A stretch of 33,002 bases of DNA. Source: Actinomycetota bacterium (GTDB taxonomy: Bacteria; Actinomycetota; Humimicrobiia; Humimicrobiales; Humimicrobiaceae). Positions 1 through 8,918 of this stretch are shown here, piece by piece. The notes under the pieces are model-generated. The model did no database searches and was not told the DNA's origin. It was given only the letters and a program-made list of their open reading frames with translations. Every line of letters starts with the position of its first letter. Within the stretch, counting starts at the first letter, position 1. The stretch spans positions 1 through 33,002 of the forward strand of contig JAQVJB010000004.1 in NCBI GenBank assembly GCA_028695395.1, read 5' to 3'. Position numbers and translations under genes: made by a program.

Positions 1-1003
1 CATCTAGCAGCTCTTTGAGCTCCAGATTGCTTTTTGTTCTGATGTAATTACCATTTATCCAATTTAACTTATCAATATCAAATATTGCTGGATTTTTTGA
101 TACATCCTTTAATTTGAATTTCTTGAAGATGTTACTTAAGGCAAAAAACTCCTCTCCGTCTTTGGGAGCCCATGAAAGCAGAGAAAGGTAATTCACAATT
201 GCTTCTTTAAGATAACCTTCTTCCCTGTACTGCGTAATTGTAGTGGCGCCATGCCTTTTGCTTAATTTTGAACCATCTTTTCCTAAAATCATTGAAAGAT
301 GTGCAAATTCAGGTATATCATAAGCAAGGCTTTTAAAAAGCATTATCTGCCTTGCAGTATTTGTTATATGGTCTTCTCCGCGCAAAACATGCGATATTCC
401 CATGTCATTATCATCAATTACTACTGCAAAGTTATAAGAAGGAGTCCCGTCTGATTTGATAAGCACAAAATCGCTTATCACATTTGAAATAAATTTAATC
501 TCGCCTCTTATTAAATCATTGAATATTATCTCACCAGGTTCAACTTTGTATCTTATCGTATATGCTTTTTTTTCTTTTAGATTTTTCCCTATCTCTTCTT
601 CTTTAAGATCACGGCATTTATTATCATAACCGGTAGGTCTTCCTTCCGAAATCAGAGATTCTTTAAGATTATCCAGCCTTTCAGGGCTGCAGAAGCATCT
701 ATATGCTTTTTTTTCTGAAACTAGTCTTTCTGCTTCCCTTAAGTAAATATCGAGTCTTTCGCTTTGACGGTAAAATTCATCCCAGTCAAGCTCCATCCAT
801 TTTAAATCATTAATTATCGAATTCTCAAATGCCTTATTAGATCTTTTCAAGTCGGTATCTTCTATTCTTAAGATAAGCTTTCCGCCCATGCTTCTGGCTG
901 CTAACCAGTTGAACAATGCTGTCCTTGCAGTTCCTATGTGCAGCCCTCCTGTTGGAGAGGGTGCAAACCTGAATCTTATTTCTTTTTTATTTTTTATTTC
1001 CAT
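1..1003 (-). CDS. gltX: Glutamyl-tRNA synthetase, N-terminal part (runs off the left edge)
   Basis: Class I aminoacyl-tRNA synthetase that charges tRNA-Glu (possibly also tRNA-Gln). Translating back from an ATG at 1001-1003 gives 334 codons with no stop to the window edge; the C-terminal anticodon-binding part is missing. Visible are the N-terminal RFAPSPTGGLHIGTART segment with the HIGH-type motif (HIGT), the LRIEDTD segment, a central RGEDHITNT-type segment and the KMSKS-type motif GSKLSKRHG. It is the last gene seen in the run disA-yacL-ispD-ispF-gltX and lies 84 bp downstream of ispF, so it is probably co-transcribed. Family identity is near certain. Discriminating versus non-discriminating specificity cannot be told from this part. 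Confidence 0.95.
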   Translation of the reverse strand, partial: MEIKNKKEIRFRFAPSPTGGLHIGTARTALFNWLAARSMGGKLILRIEDTDLKRSNKAFENSIINDLKWMELDWDEFYRQSERLDIYLREAERLVSEKKAYRCFCSPERLDNLKESLISEGRPTGYDNKCRDLKEEEIGKNLKEKKAYTIRYKVEPGEIIFNDLIRGEIKFISNVISDFVLIKSDGTPSYNFAVVIDDNDMGISHVLRGEDHITNTARQIMLFKSLAYDIPEFAHLSMILGKDGSKLSKRHGATTITQYREEGYLKEAIVNYLSLLSWAPKDGEEFFALSNIFKKFKLKDVSKNPAIFDIDKLNWINGNYIRTKSNLELKELLD

Positions 1004-1087
1004 TTACCAAACCCAAATAATATGTTTTCTGCAATAATAATCATCTAAAATAAAAAAATTGACATAATCAATTATTGAAAATATTCA

Positions 1088-1573
1088 CTATATTTTTCTA
1101 ATTTTTTCGAGCAACACCACGCTTTGAGCAGCAATTCCCTCTTCTCTTCCGCAAAAACCAAGCCCCTCAGTAGTAGTTGCTTTTATGTTTATTGTATTTA
1201 ATTCTGTTTCAAGTATTGTAAAAAGCTTTTCTCTTATTCTCTGGATATAGGGCGCTATTTTCGGTTTTTCAAGAATCAGTATATTATCACAATTAACTAT
1301 TCGATAACCACACTCTTTCATCAAAACCATTACTTTTTCAAGCAAGATAGTACTAGAGATATCTTTGTAAGCAATATCATTATCTGGAAAATGCATGCCT
1401 ATATCACCAAGGCAGCAGGCGCCCAGAATTGCATCATTTATTGAATGAATAAGGACATCTGCGTCTGAATGGCCAGCCAATCCTTTACTGTAATCTATCT
1501 TGACGCCTCCAAGTATGAGTGGCCTGCCTTCTGTAAATCTATGCACATCATAACCTATTCCTATTCTATGCAT
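1088..1573 (-). CDS. ispF: 2-C-methyl-D-erythritol 2,4-cyclodiphosphate synthase
   Basis: Cytosolic MEP-pathway enzyme that cyclises CDP-methylerythritol 2-phosphate to MEcPP, releasing CMP. The 161-residue length is normal. The N-terminal GYDVHRF carries the metal-binding Asp-x-His. The motif GHSDADVLIHSINDAILG and the following GDIGMHFPDND are family hallmarks, and the C-terminal ATTTEGLGFCGREEGIAAQ closes the trimer site. It starts 17 bp after the ispD stop, an expected pairing of consecutive MEP-pathway genes. The SD (AAGGGA) is a little distant from the ATG. Confidence 0.97.
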   Translation of the reverse strand: MHRIGIGYDVHRFTEGRPLILGGVKIDYSKGLAGHSDADVLIHSINDAILGACCLGDIGMHFPDNDIAYKDISSTILLEKVMVLMKECGYRIVNCDNILILEKPKIAPYIQRIREKLFTILETELNTINIKATTTEGLGFCGREEGIAAQSVVLLEKIRKI

Positions 1574-1590
1574 TTTTTAGTTTTTCCCTT

Positions 1591-2304
1591 TCAATGTATC
1601 CCATTTTTGGAAATAATGAGTTCTGCTAAAAATAAATCTATAGGAGTCGTTATTTTTATATTTTCATGGTTTCCCTTTATTATCTTAACTTTATAACCTA
1701 ATTTTTCAACAAGCATTGCATCATCAGTTGCAGGAGTATTATCTTTTTCTGCATAATCATATGCCTCTATAAGCACATCCTTAAAAAAAGTCTGGGGGGT
1801 CTGGGCATGATAGACAGTTTCCCTTGGTATGGTTTTTATGCAACCATCACTAAAATCTATTTGTTTTATTGTCTCATATGCAGGAGCTGCAAGAATAACC
1901 CCCTTGACATTTTTATCTTCCTTATTGAATTGTAAAAGCTTTTTAAAAAGCAAATCCACATCTGCTGAATAAATAAGAGGTCTTACACCATCATGGACTG
2001 ATATCATTTCACATTTATCCGGGATAAACTTCAAAGCATTGCTTACAGTCTCCTGCCTTGTCTCCCCACCTATTATCAGCCTGGTTACTTTATCAAAGCC
2101 GAATTTATTTATTATATTTTTTTTTGTATATTCAATATACTCAGCAGGAACAAGTATAAATATCTCGTCTACAAGTTTTGATTTCTGAAAAACATTAACA
2201 GTATGCGCAAGAATAGGTTTTCCGCATAACTTGATAAACTGTTTATTTATATCTGCCCTTAACCTTGTACCTTTACCCGCAGCTGTGATTATTCCAAGAT
2301 TCAT
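1591..2304 (-). CDS. ispD: 2-C-methyl-D-erythritol 4-phosphate cytidylyltransferase
   Basis: Transfers CMP from CTP to MEP in the non-mevalonate isoprenoid pathway. The 237-residue protein begins with the nucleotide-binding loop ITAAGKGTRLRADINKQF. The substrate motif SVHDGVRPLI is a small variant of the usual HDAARP, and the late TDDAMLVEKLGYKVKIIKGN is typical. The ATG shares one base with the stop codon of the upstream PIN-TRAM gene (TAATG), implying translational coupling, and a GGAG lies 4 nt before it. ispF follows 17 bp later. Confidence 0.96.
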   Translation of the reverse strand: MNLGIITAAGKGTRLRADINKQFIKLCGKPILAHTVNVFQKSKLVDEIFILVPAEYIEYTKKNIINKFGFDKVTRLIIGGETRQETVSNALKFIPDKCEMISVHDGVRPLIYSADVDLLFKKLLQFNKEDKNVKGVILAAPAYETIKQIDFSDGCIKTIPRETVYHAQTPQTFFKDVLIEAYDYAEKDNTPATDDAMLVEKLGYKVKIIKGNHENIKITTPIDLFLAELIISKNGIH

Positions 2305-3395
2305 TACTCTCCATTTGCTGCTTTTGAAAAAATCATCCGGCCTGCCGGAGTCTGAAGAATTCCAGTAATTAAAATATCTATTTCCTTTCCAACCAGTCTT
2401 TTACCGCCTTCGATGACAATCATCGTGCCATCTTCCAGATAAGCTACTCCCTGTTCTTTTTCTTTACCTTCCTTGATAACCTCGACCTTCATTTTTTCCC
2501 CTGGAAGCACTACAAGCTTCAAAGCATTCTGGAGGTCATTAATATTAAGGACTGCAATACCTTTAAGGTTAGCGACTTTATTAAGATTATAGTCTGAAGT
2601 TACAATAATTGCCTCAAGTTCTTTTGCAAGCAAAATCAATTTTGAATCTACGCTATTATTTTCTGCAAAATCTTTTTCCAGAAACTTAATATTAAGTTTT
2701 TTATTATCCCTGAGTCTCTGAAGTATATCCAATCCGCTGCGGCCTTTTAATCTTTTGAGATTATCGGAAGAATCTGCAATACCCTGTAATTCATTTACGA
2801 TAAAGCCTGGTATGATAATTTCTCCTTCAATAAAGCCGGCAATTATAATATCAGCTATTCTTCCATCTATTATCGAACTGGTATCAAGTAACTTAGGCTT
2901 GGCATTAACTCTATCAATACTCTTGGCTTTACCTTGAATATCTATATATCCTTTTTCTGATTTTTCTTTTTTATTTAATTTAAAAATAGTCACAAGCAGT
3001 TCTTTATTCCTCAGTGCGAGTATTATCCCTGCATAAGAAAAAACAAGGACAAGAAAAATAGGTATGAATATCCCGACAAAAGGAATAGACCTTAAAGCAA
3101 TCGATACGAGAAGAGCTAAAACTATCCCTGTCGTAAGGCCAAGAAGCCCGATTATAAGATTATTACCAGGAATATCCTTAACTCTTTTATCTATTTCAGT
3201 AACATCTTTTATAATGCGACGGCCTATCAATGTACCGAATAAATAACCTAAAAATGCAAAAAATATGATTCCGACAAATTGTCCTATTAATAAAAAATTA
3301 CCTTTAAGGTAATCTGTTAAGAAAATATTTACCAAATAATATCCGGCACCAGCGCCAACGATTAAAAAAACTACTTTAAATATGAGCAAAACCAT
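2304..3395 (-). CDS. yacL: Membrane-anchored PIN-TRAM domain protein (YacL family)
   Basis: N-terminal half has about four hydrophobic segments. It is followed by a PIN nuclease domain starting at KLLDTSSIIDGRIADI, with conserved acidic residues further on (IVTSDYNLNKVA), and a C-terminal TRAM domain (GVAYLEDGTMIVIEGG). The family is conserved next to disA and ispD in many Gram-positives; its PIN domain is expected to cut or bind RNA, but the substrate is not known to me. I chose the ATG at 3393-3395 (363 aa) because GGTGGG lies 4 nt upstream. A TTG at 3407 would add four residues but has no SD. It overlaps ispD by one base and lies 25 bp after disA. Confidence 0.9.
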   Translation of the reverse strand: MVLLIFKVVFLIVGAGAGYYLVNIFLTDYLKGNFLLIGQFVGIIFFAFLGYLFGTLIGRRIIKDVTEIDKRVKDIPGNNLIIGLLGLTTGIVLALLVSIALRSIPFVGIFIPIFLVLVFSYAGIILALRNKELLVTIFKLNKKEKSEKGYIDIQGKAKSIDRVNAKPKLLDTSSIIDGRIADIIIAGFIEGEIIIPGFIVNELQGIADSSDNLKRLKGRSGLDILQRLRDNKKLNIKFLEKDFAENNSVDSKLILLAKELEAIIVTSDYNLNKVANLKGIAVLNINDLQNALKLVVLPGEKMKVEVIKEGKEKEQGVAYLEDGTMIVIEGGKRLVGKEIDILITGILQTPAGRMIFSKAANGE

Positions 3396-3420
3396 AAAAC
3401 CCACCAATATTATTTTAATT

Positions 3421-4530
3421 TTATAAATTTATCTTGTTTTCCAATCCTCCCTTTCCATTATATATTTCATTATAAAAATAATACTCGGAATATTTCTTAA
3501 GCCTATCATAAAAAGTTTTAGCTTTAATCTTGCCCAATCCGTTTACATTTGCAAGGTCTTCTACATCTGCTTCCATAATATTCTTAAGATTCTTAAAATT
3601 ATTGATTACATTATTAACTATCCCCTGCGGTAATCTTATGACTTCGGAAATTATCCTATAGCCCCTTGCATGCACATTATGCTCAATCGGATTATCTTCT
3701 TTATTATAGCCTAAAAATTCTATTATGGATTCCAGGTCAGAAATCTCATCCGATTCCATGCTAAGTATTTTATCCTTTAGCTTTAAAGGTTCTGTTTTAA
3801 CATCTTCAGTAATATAATCTTTAATTATTTTTATATAATTGTCCTCAACATTATCCATTAATTCAGCAATCTGCATTTTAAGAAGCCTGCCGTCTGTGCC
3901 AAGTTCAGTAATATATTTATTGACTTCTTTTGCTGTCTTGTGGACAATAATAGCTTTTTGAAAAACACTGGCCACATCAAAAAGCGTTACTATCCCTTCA
4001 AGTTCTCTGACAGTGAGATTCTGAAGCAGTTGGTTAAGTCCGGTTTTAAATTTTTCCAGTGTCTGCAGAGCCTGATTAGCTTTAGATAATATGATTCTTG
4101 GTTCTTCAAGAATATATTTAATGTTTTCAATATATAAAGTAACTGCATCACGTTTTTGGGAAATAGATATTACAAGCTCTTTTGTTTGTTTTGCAGTCCT
4201 TTCGGCAGTTATATGCCTTGTTCCTGTTTCAGAAGTAGAAATATCAGGATCAGGGAAAAGATGGGTATTTGCATATAATATTCTTTTTGTATCTGAGCTT
4301 AGTATAATAGCCCCATCCATTTTTGCAAGCTCATAAAGCTTGGCAGGTCCATAATTACAACCGATATAAAATCCGCCATTTGCAATTTTTAGGACTGCTT
4401 CCGAGTCGCCCAATACCAGAAGAGCACCAGTCTTAGCCTGGAGTATATATTCTATTCCAAGCCTGAGATCTGTCCCCGGTGCCACTCTTTTAAGGCATTT
4501 TAGGAGAAGCTCTTCTTCTTTTATATTCAT
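3421..4530 (-). CDS. disA: DNA integrity scanning protein / diadenylate cyclase DisA
   Basis: DisA makes c-di-AMP from two ATP and scans DNA for branched structures. The 369-residue length fits the octameric DisA family: N-terminal DAC domain (about residues 1-140), central helical linker, C-terminal helix-hairpin-helix (VNGLGKIKAKTFYDRL). The catalytic motif DGA is at residues 72-74. The second active-site motif, normally RHR, reads GTRHITAER here, so the last Arg is Ile (residue 107, codon ATA). The rest of the DAC domain looks normal (NGGFYIGCNYGPAKLYELAKM; ILYANTHLFPD). It follows clpC after a 116-bp AT-rich gap with no obvious terminator and no strong SD. RadA, often encoded between clpC and disA, is absent. 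Confidence 0.95.
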   Translation of the reverse strand: MNIKEEELLLKCLKRVAPGTDLRLGIEYILQAKTGALLVLGDSEAVLKIANGGFYIGCNYGPAKLYELAKMDGAIILSSDTKRILYANTHLFPDPDISTSETGTRHITAERTAKQTKELVISISQKRDAVTLYIENIKYILEEPRIILSKANQALQTLEKFKTGLNQLLQNLTVRELEGIVTLFDVASVFQKAIIVHKTAKEVNKYITELGTDGRLLKMQIAELMDNVEDNYIKIIKDYITEDVKTEPLKLKDKILSMESDEISDLESIIEFLGYNKEDNPIEHNVHARGYRIISEVIRLPQGIVNNVINNFKNLKNIMEADVEDLANVNGLGKIKAKTFYDRLKKYSEYYFYNEIYNGKGGLENKINL

Positions 4531-4646
4531 CTTAAAAAAAATTAAACGCTTTTTATATAATAATTAATAAATAATATTTAAAAGTTAATTACAGATATTA
4601 ATAATACAATAAATCAAATAATAAGTAATAATAAAATTATTTATAA

Positions 4647-7109
4647 CTATACTTTTAATGTCGATTTAAAGAATTCATCAATATCAAATTTAAGCATATC
4701 CTCTTCAACATTAATCCTTATATTGCTGCCTGGTTTTATTTCCCCAAGTATTATTTTTTCAGATATAGGGTCTTCTATCAAAGCCTGGATAGCTCTTCTC
4801 ATAGGCCTTGCACCCATCACAGGATCAAAACCCTTATCAATAAGCAAATCCTTTGCAGATACTGTCAATTCAAGATTAATACCCTGGTTTTCAAGCTGAT
4901 TTTGAATTCTTGCAATCATTAAATCTATGATTTTGTATACTTCATCTTTTTTAAGTTTATGGAATACAATGATCTCATCAAGCCTGTTTAGAAACTCTGG
5001 TTTAAATGTATTTTTTAGCTCGCTAAGCACCTTATTTTTGATTTCATTATAAGATATTTCCTCATTATCGTTTTTCTGAAAACCGAATGGATTATTTTTC
5101 TGTATCTCTTTTGCGCCCAGGTTTGATGTCATAATTATAACAGTGTTCTTAAAATCAACTCTTTTGCCCTGTGAATCAGTAAGATGGCCGTCTTCAAATA
5201 TCTGAAGAAGTATATTAAATACATCAGGATGCGCTTTTTCAATTTCATCTAAAAGTATTACGCTATAAGGTTTCCTCCTTATAATCTCAGTCAGCTGTCC
5301 TCCTTCATCATATCCCACATATCCGGGAGGCGAACCGACAAGCTTGGATACTGAATGTTTCTCCATATATTCGGACATATCGACCTGAATAAGTGATTCT
5401 TCCTTGCCAAACAAAAATTCAGCAATAGTTTTCGCTAGTTCGGTCTTACCGACTCCTGAAGGCCCTAGAAACATAAATGAACCTATGGGTCTTTTTGGAT
5501 CTTTAAGGCCTGATCTGGAACGTCGTATTGCCTTTGATACAGTAATAATTGCTTCATCCTGTCCTATAACTCTTTCATGCAGACTATCCTCCATATGCAT
5601 AAGTCTTTCTGTCTCTTTTTCAGTCATCTTGTACACGGGGACGCCGGTCCAGCTTGAAAGCACTTCGGCTATCTCATTTTCATCAACTTTTTCTTTCCCT
5701 GATTTTTCCAGCCGTTTCCAGGATTCAGTTATTTCATTTTTTTCCTTAAGCAGTTTTTTTTCTCTATCCCTTAATTCGGCAGCTTTTTCAAAATCCTGGT
5801 TTTCAATAGCAGATTCTTTTTCATTTATTACATTGATTATTTTTAAATCTATTTCTTTTAAATTTGGAGGTGTCATTATTGTTCTGATCCTGACTCTTGA
5901 AGCTGCTTCGTCTATAAGATCTATAGCTTTATCAGGGAGAAATCTGTCCGAGATATATCGCTGTGATAATTTAGCTGCAGCGATTATGGCATCTTCGGTA
6001 ATAGTAATGCCATGAAAGTTTTCGTATCTTTCCTTTATTCCTCTAAGTATTTCTATTGTTTCATATATTGAAGGCTCGTCAACATAAATAGGCTGGAATC
6101 TTCTTTCAAGTGCCTTGTCTTTTTCGATATATTTTCTGAACTCAGTTATGGTTGTTGCGCCAATTGTCTGAATTTCACCTCTTGCAAGCATGGGTTTTAA
6201 GATACTTGCTGCATCTATAGCTCCTTCTGCGGCTCCGGCACCGACAAGATTATGTACTTCGTCAATAAAAATAATTACTTCGCCATCATCTTTTATTTCT
6301 GCAAGTACTTTCTTTAACCTTTCCTCAAAATCCCCCCTGTATCTTGAGCCAGCTATGAGAGAACCGAGGTCTAAGGTAAATATTCTTTTATTCTGCAGAT
6401 TTGCCGGTACCTCTTTTGTTGCAATATACTGCACAAGGCCCTCGACAATAGCTGTTTTGCCTACGCCGGATTCCCCGATAAGTATGGGGTTGTTTTTTGT
6501 TCTCCTTGAAAGTATCTGCATTAACCTTTCTATTTCTTTTTCCCTTCCGACAACAGGGTCAAGTTTACCTTCGGCTGCCAGACCTGATAAATCTTTTCCA
6601 TACTGGCTAAGTGTTTTCAGTATTTTTTTCTGTGCTTTTGAGCTTGAAATATTATCATTCGCAGAGTAAAAAGGATACTTTCTCAGCACTTCTTTTATTA
6701 CCTCTTTGGTATTGTCAAGATTGATCCCCATGCTGTTTAAAACTCGTGCAGCTACTCCCTCGCCTTCTCTTAAAAGCCCGAGTAAAATATGCTCGGTGCC
6801 TATATAATTATGGCCCATCTGCAAAGCTTCTCTTAAAGATAGCTCAAGGACTTTCTTAGCTCTTGGCGTAAAAGGAATGTGTTCATAGGAATCAGAAGAC
6901 CCTTCAGTAACAACTGCTTTCACGGCTAGTTTTATTTCTTCGCCTGAAAAACCCATTTCAAGCAGAACTTTTGAAGCTATCCCCTCATGCTCGTCAAGAA
7001 GGCCGAGAAGAATATGTTCTGTCCCTATATAATTCTGTTTTAAGAACCTTGCTTCATCCTGTGCTTTTACGACAACTTTTCTGGCTCTCTCTGTAAATCT
7101 TTCAAACAT
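4647..7109 (-). CDS. clpC: ATP-dependent Clp protease ATP-binding subunit ClpC
   Basis: HSP100 unfoldase that feeds proteins to ClpP. Architecture: two N-terminal Clp_N repeats (each with NYIGTEHILLGLL), first AAA+ module (GESGVGKTAIVEGL; FIDEVHNLVGAG), a UVR/coiled-coil M-domain (FEKAAELRDREKKL), second AAA+ module (GPSGVGKTELAKTIAE; LLDEIEKAHPDVFN) and a ClpB-type C-terminal domain. An FGF tripeptide in the second AAA+ module may be the ClpP-docking loop. The Glu residues of the N-domain repeats used by Bacillus ClpC to bind phospho-arginine appear retained. I chose the ATG at 7107-7109 (820 aa), which has AGGTGG upstream; an in-frame GTG at 7118 would overlap the SD. The 8-base overlap with mcsB suggests coupling. 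Confidence 0.98.
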   Translation of the reverse strand: MFERFTERARKVVVKAQDEARFLKQNYIGTEHILLGLLDEHEGIASKVLLEMGFSGEEIKLAVKAVVTEGSSDSYEHIPFTPRAKKVLELSLREALQMGHNYIGTEHILLGLLREGEGVAARVLNSMGINLDNTKEVIKEVLRKYPFYSANDNISSSKAQKKILKTLSQYGKDLSGLAAEGKLDPVVGREKEIERLMQILSRRTKNNPILIGESGVGKTAIVEGLVQYIATKEVPANLQNKRIFTLDLGSLIAGSRYRGDFEERLKKVLAEIKDDGEVIIFIDEVHNLVGAGAAEGAIDAASILKPMLARGEIQTIGATTITEFRKYIEKDKALERRFQPIYVDEPSIYETIEILRGIKERYENFHGITITEDAIIAAAKLSQRYISDRFLPDKAIDLIDEAASRVRIRTIMTPPNLKEIDLKIINVINEKESAIENQDFEKAAELRDREKKLLKEKNEITESWKRLEKSGKEKVDENEIAEVLSSWTGVPVYKMTEKETERLMHMEDSLHERVIGQDEAIITVSKAIRRSRSGLKDPKRPIGSFMFLGPSGVGKTELAKTIAEFLFGKEESLIQVDMSEYMEKHSVSKLVGSPPGYVGYDEGGQLTEIIRRKPYSVILLDEIEKAHPDVFNILLQIFEDGHLTDSQGKRVDFKNTVIIMTSNLGAKEIQKNNPFGFQKNDNEEISYNEIKNKVLSELKNTFKPEFLNRLDEIIVFHKLKKDEVYKIIDLMIARIQNQLENQGINLELTVSAKDLLIDKGFDPVMGARPMRRAIQALIEDPISEKIILGEIKPGSNIRINVEEDMLKFDIDEFFKSTLKV

Positions 7110-8244
7110 TTTTACCACCTTGATCCATTTTCCCGAAACTAGCTGGGTCTAAACCAGCAATATTATTCTTAAGTATTTCATCCCTTACGATGCATGCCCT
7201 TACAAAATCAATTTCGTCGATTGATGCTTTTTTATTTTTTATATGATTAAGCTCTATATTTGAATCAGTGATAAGGTCTATTAATTTATAGAAATTAAAA
7301 TTCTTTACTTCATCGATTATCTTCAAGTCTAATCCGAATTTAATAATCGAAAGCAGCTCTACGGCTTCTTCAAATGAAAGCACCTTGGCATATTTCAACA
7401 TTCCAAATGATCTGAATACACTGTCTTCTATTATAAAATTAATTTCAGAACTTATTTCCTTTTTTGCATTATTTTCTTCATCAATAATATTATGTGCTAT
7501 TGCATCAAGTTCTTCAATTATACTTTCCTCATTCTTGCCAAGTGTCACAAGATTTGAAATCCTGAATAAATTGCCTATTATTTCATTACTGTCTGTTATA
7601 TAACTGCTTACTCCATAACCTATCTGGTTTAAATTTTTTATAAAATCTATTATCCTGGTGCTTATTACAAGGGAAGGCAGGTGTGCCAGTATCTCTACCT
7701 TAAGACCTGTACCAAGAACAGAAGGGTTCGATGTGAGATAACCAAGATTCTGGCTGAATGAAAAACTTAATTTTTTCTCTAGCTTCTTTTCAATTTTTAT
7801 TACTTCCCTGTAACAGTCTTTTATTTTTATTCCCGCCATATGGCACTGTATTTTAAGATGCTCATCTTCATTGATTATTATTGCAGTAAGCTTCTTATTA
7901 TTCGCAAAACCTGATTTGAGGATTATTCCTTTGCCGGCAATCTTTTGAATCATCGAATCAGAAATCAAATGCTTGTCCATTAAAAGCTGCCTGTTTAGCC
8001 TTGGGATATCTCTTATGTAATAAAATTTAAAATTATTTAAAAATTTAATCGAACTTTTTGCTTCCTGAATCTGAAAAAGAATATTTTCCCTTTCAGTCCT
8101 GTCATTGGCTTCATTGAATTTATAACCTGAAACATTCCTGTAAAGGTATGCAGCACTATTCAATATGATATCCTGCTTTAACTGATTATCATATTTATAG
8201 CCTATATCTGTTAAACCTTTTAAATCTATGTCTCGGTCTTCCAT
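7102..8244 (-). CDS. mcsB: McsB-family protein (arginine-kinase fold), probably catalytically impaired
   Basis: McsB normally phosphorylates protein arginines to mark substrates for ClpCP. This 380-residue protein aligns over its whole length with McsB (DKHLIS, GYLTS-P, GTGL, GNLFRISNLVTLGKNEE), and it sits between mcsA and clpC as expected. Compared with the Bacillus sequence as I remember it, key residues differ: the SSRIRLARN nucleotide-binding loop reads NSAAYLYRN (residues 29-37), the catalytic-Cys position in the CPTN motif is Asn173, GLR is GLK (Lys182), and the VRGIYGEGSE loop reads VSSYITDSNE. It looks like a pseudokinase or a strongly divergent enzyme. It abuts mcsA (TAAATG) and overlaps clpC by 8 bases. 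Confidence 0.88.
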   Translation of the reverse strand: MEDRDIDLKGLTDIGYKYDNQLKQDIILNSAAYLYRNVSGYKFNEANDRTERENILFQIQEAKSSIKFLNNFKFYYIRDIPRLNRQLLMDKHLISDSMIQKIAGKGIILKSGFANNKKLTAIIINEDEHLKIQCHMAGIKIKDCYREVIKIEKKLEKKLSFSFSQNLGYLTSNPSVLGTGLKVEILAHLPSLVISTRIIDFIKNLNQIGYGVSSYITDSNEIIGNLFRISNLVTLGKNEESIIEELDAIAHNIIDEENNAKKEISSEINFIIEDSVFRSFGMLKYAKVLSFEEAVELLSIIKFGLDLKIIDEVKNFNFYKLIDLITDSNIELNHIKNKKASIDEIDFVRACIVRDEILKNNIAGLDPASFGKMDQGGKNV

Positions 8245-8820
8245 TTATTTCTTATTTCTCTTTACGGAAAGATGAAGCTGCTTCTGGAGACTTGTAATCT
8301 TATCCCTTAGCTTTGCAGCTTCTTCAAAATTTTCAATTATAATCTGCTCTTCAAGCTTGAATTTAAGGTCCTTAATCTTTTTTTCTATTTTAAGCCTTTT
8401 ATTGCAGTTTAAGGGAATCTTGCCTTTATGCTCTATGCCTGACTGAATTATTTTTATGAACGGTTTTAGCTCAAGCATGAAATCTTCATAACATTTCGAG
8501 CAGCCCAGTCTTCCTGATTTTTTCACCTGTGCAATAGTTGTGCCACAATTGCTGCATTTTTTATTCTCTCTTACATTTAAACTCAGCTCGTACTGATTTT
8601 GCCCTTCATCTGCAAAACCGCCATCTATCAAATTTCCTAAATCAATAGCCAACACATTAAGAAGAGAGCTTTCTTTCTGCTTATCATTTACAGTATCGTT
8701 TAAAAAAGAAAAATCTTTTATGCATTCCCTGCATAGATTCATCTTTTGAAGTTCACCATTATTGCCTACTGTAATAAAATGAATAAAAGCTTCATTTTTT
8801 CTGCAATTATCACAAATCAT
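8245..8820 (-). CDS. mcsA: McsA, zinc-binding adaptor/activator with UVR domain
   Basis: McsA binds and activates McsB and helps regulate Clp-dependent stress responses in Firmicutes. The 191-residue protein has four Cys pairs: ICDNC near the N-terminus, LCREC at about residue 30, KCSNC and GCSKC in the middle. These fit two zinc-binding modules. A C-terminal UVR segment (FEEAAKLRDKITSLQKQ) matches the ClpC/UvrB-type interaction motif. The SD AGG lies 5 nt before the ATG. It is the first gene of the mcsA-mcsB-clpC group; no ctsR repressor gene precedes it. An extended -10 promoter lies about 90 bp upstream. Confidence 0.93.
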   Translation of the reverse strand: MICDNCRKNEAFIHFITVGNNGELQKMNLCRECIKDFSFLNDTVNDKQKESSLLNVLAIDLGNLIDGGFADEGQNQYELSLNVRENKKCSNCGTTIAQVKKSGRLGCSKCYEDFMLELKPFIKIIQSGIEHKGKIPLNCNKRLKIEKKIKDLKFKLEEQIIIENFEEAAKLRDKITSLQKQLHLSVKRNKK

Positions 8821-8909
8821 TAAAACCTGCCTATTAAAAAACCAAAAATTACAAAAGTATTAATTTTTAAACAATTTGAACAAATAATTATACAATAAAT
8901 TACAAGCCG

Positions 8910-8918
8910 ATTATAGCA
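8910..8918 (-). promoter_or_regulatory. Extended -10 promoter for mcsA-mcsB-clpC
   Basis: On the minus strand the sequence reads TGCTATAAT (8918 to 8910), a perfect extended -10 element, with only a weak -35 (TTTAAA about 18 nt upstream). A second TATAAT lies at 8892-8887. It is placed in the 160-bp gap between lysS and mcsA. No CtsR heptad repeat (GGTCAAA type) or CIRCE element is visible in this gap, so heat-shock control, if any, is by another route. Confidence 0.55.

Noticed and set aside
5404..6015. Open frame of about 200 codons on the plus strand inside clpC
   Set aside because: It is antisense to the conserved AAA+ core and has a Ser/Phe/Ile-rich composition typical of reverse-complement frames; no family motif.
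7107..7118. GTG at 7118 as ClpC start
   Set aside because: The SD AGGTGG would overlap this codon; the ATG at 7109 has proper spacing and matches ClpC N-termini.
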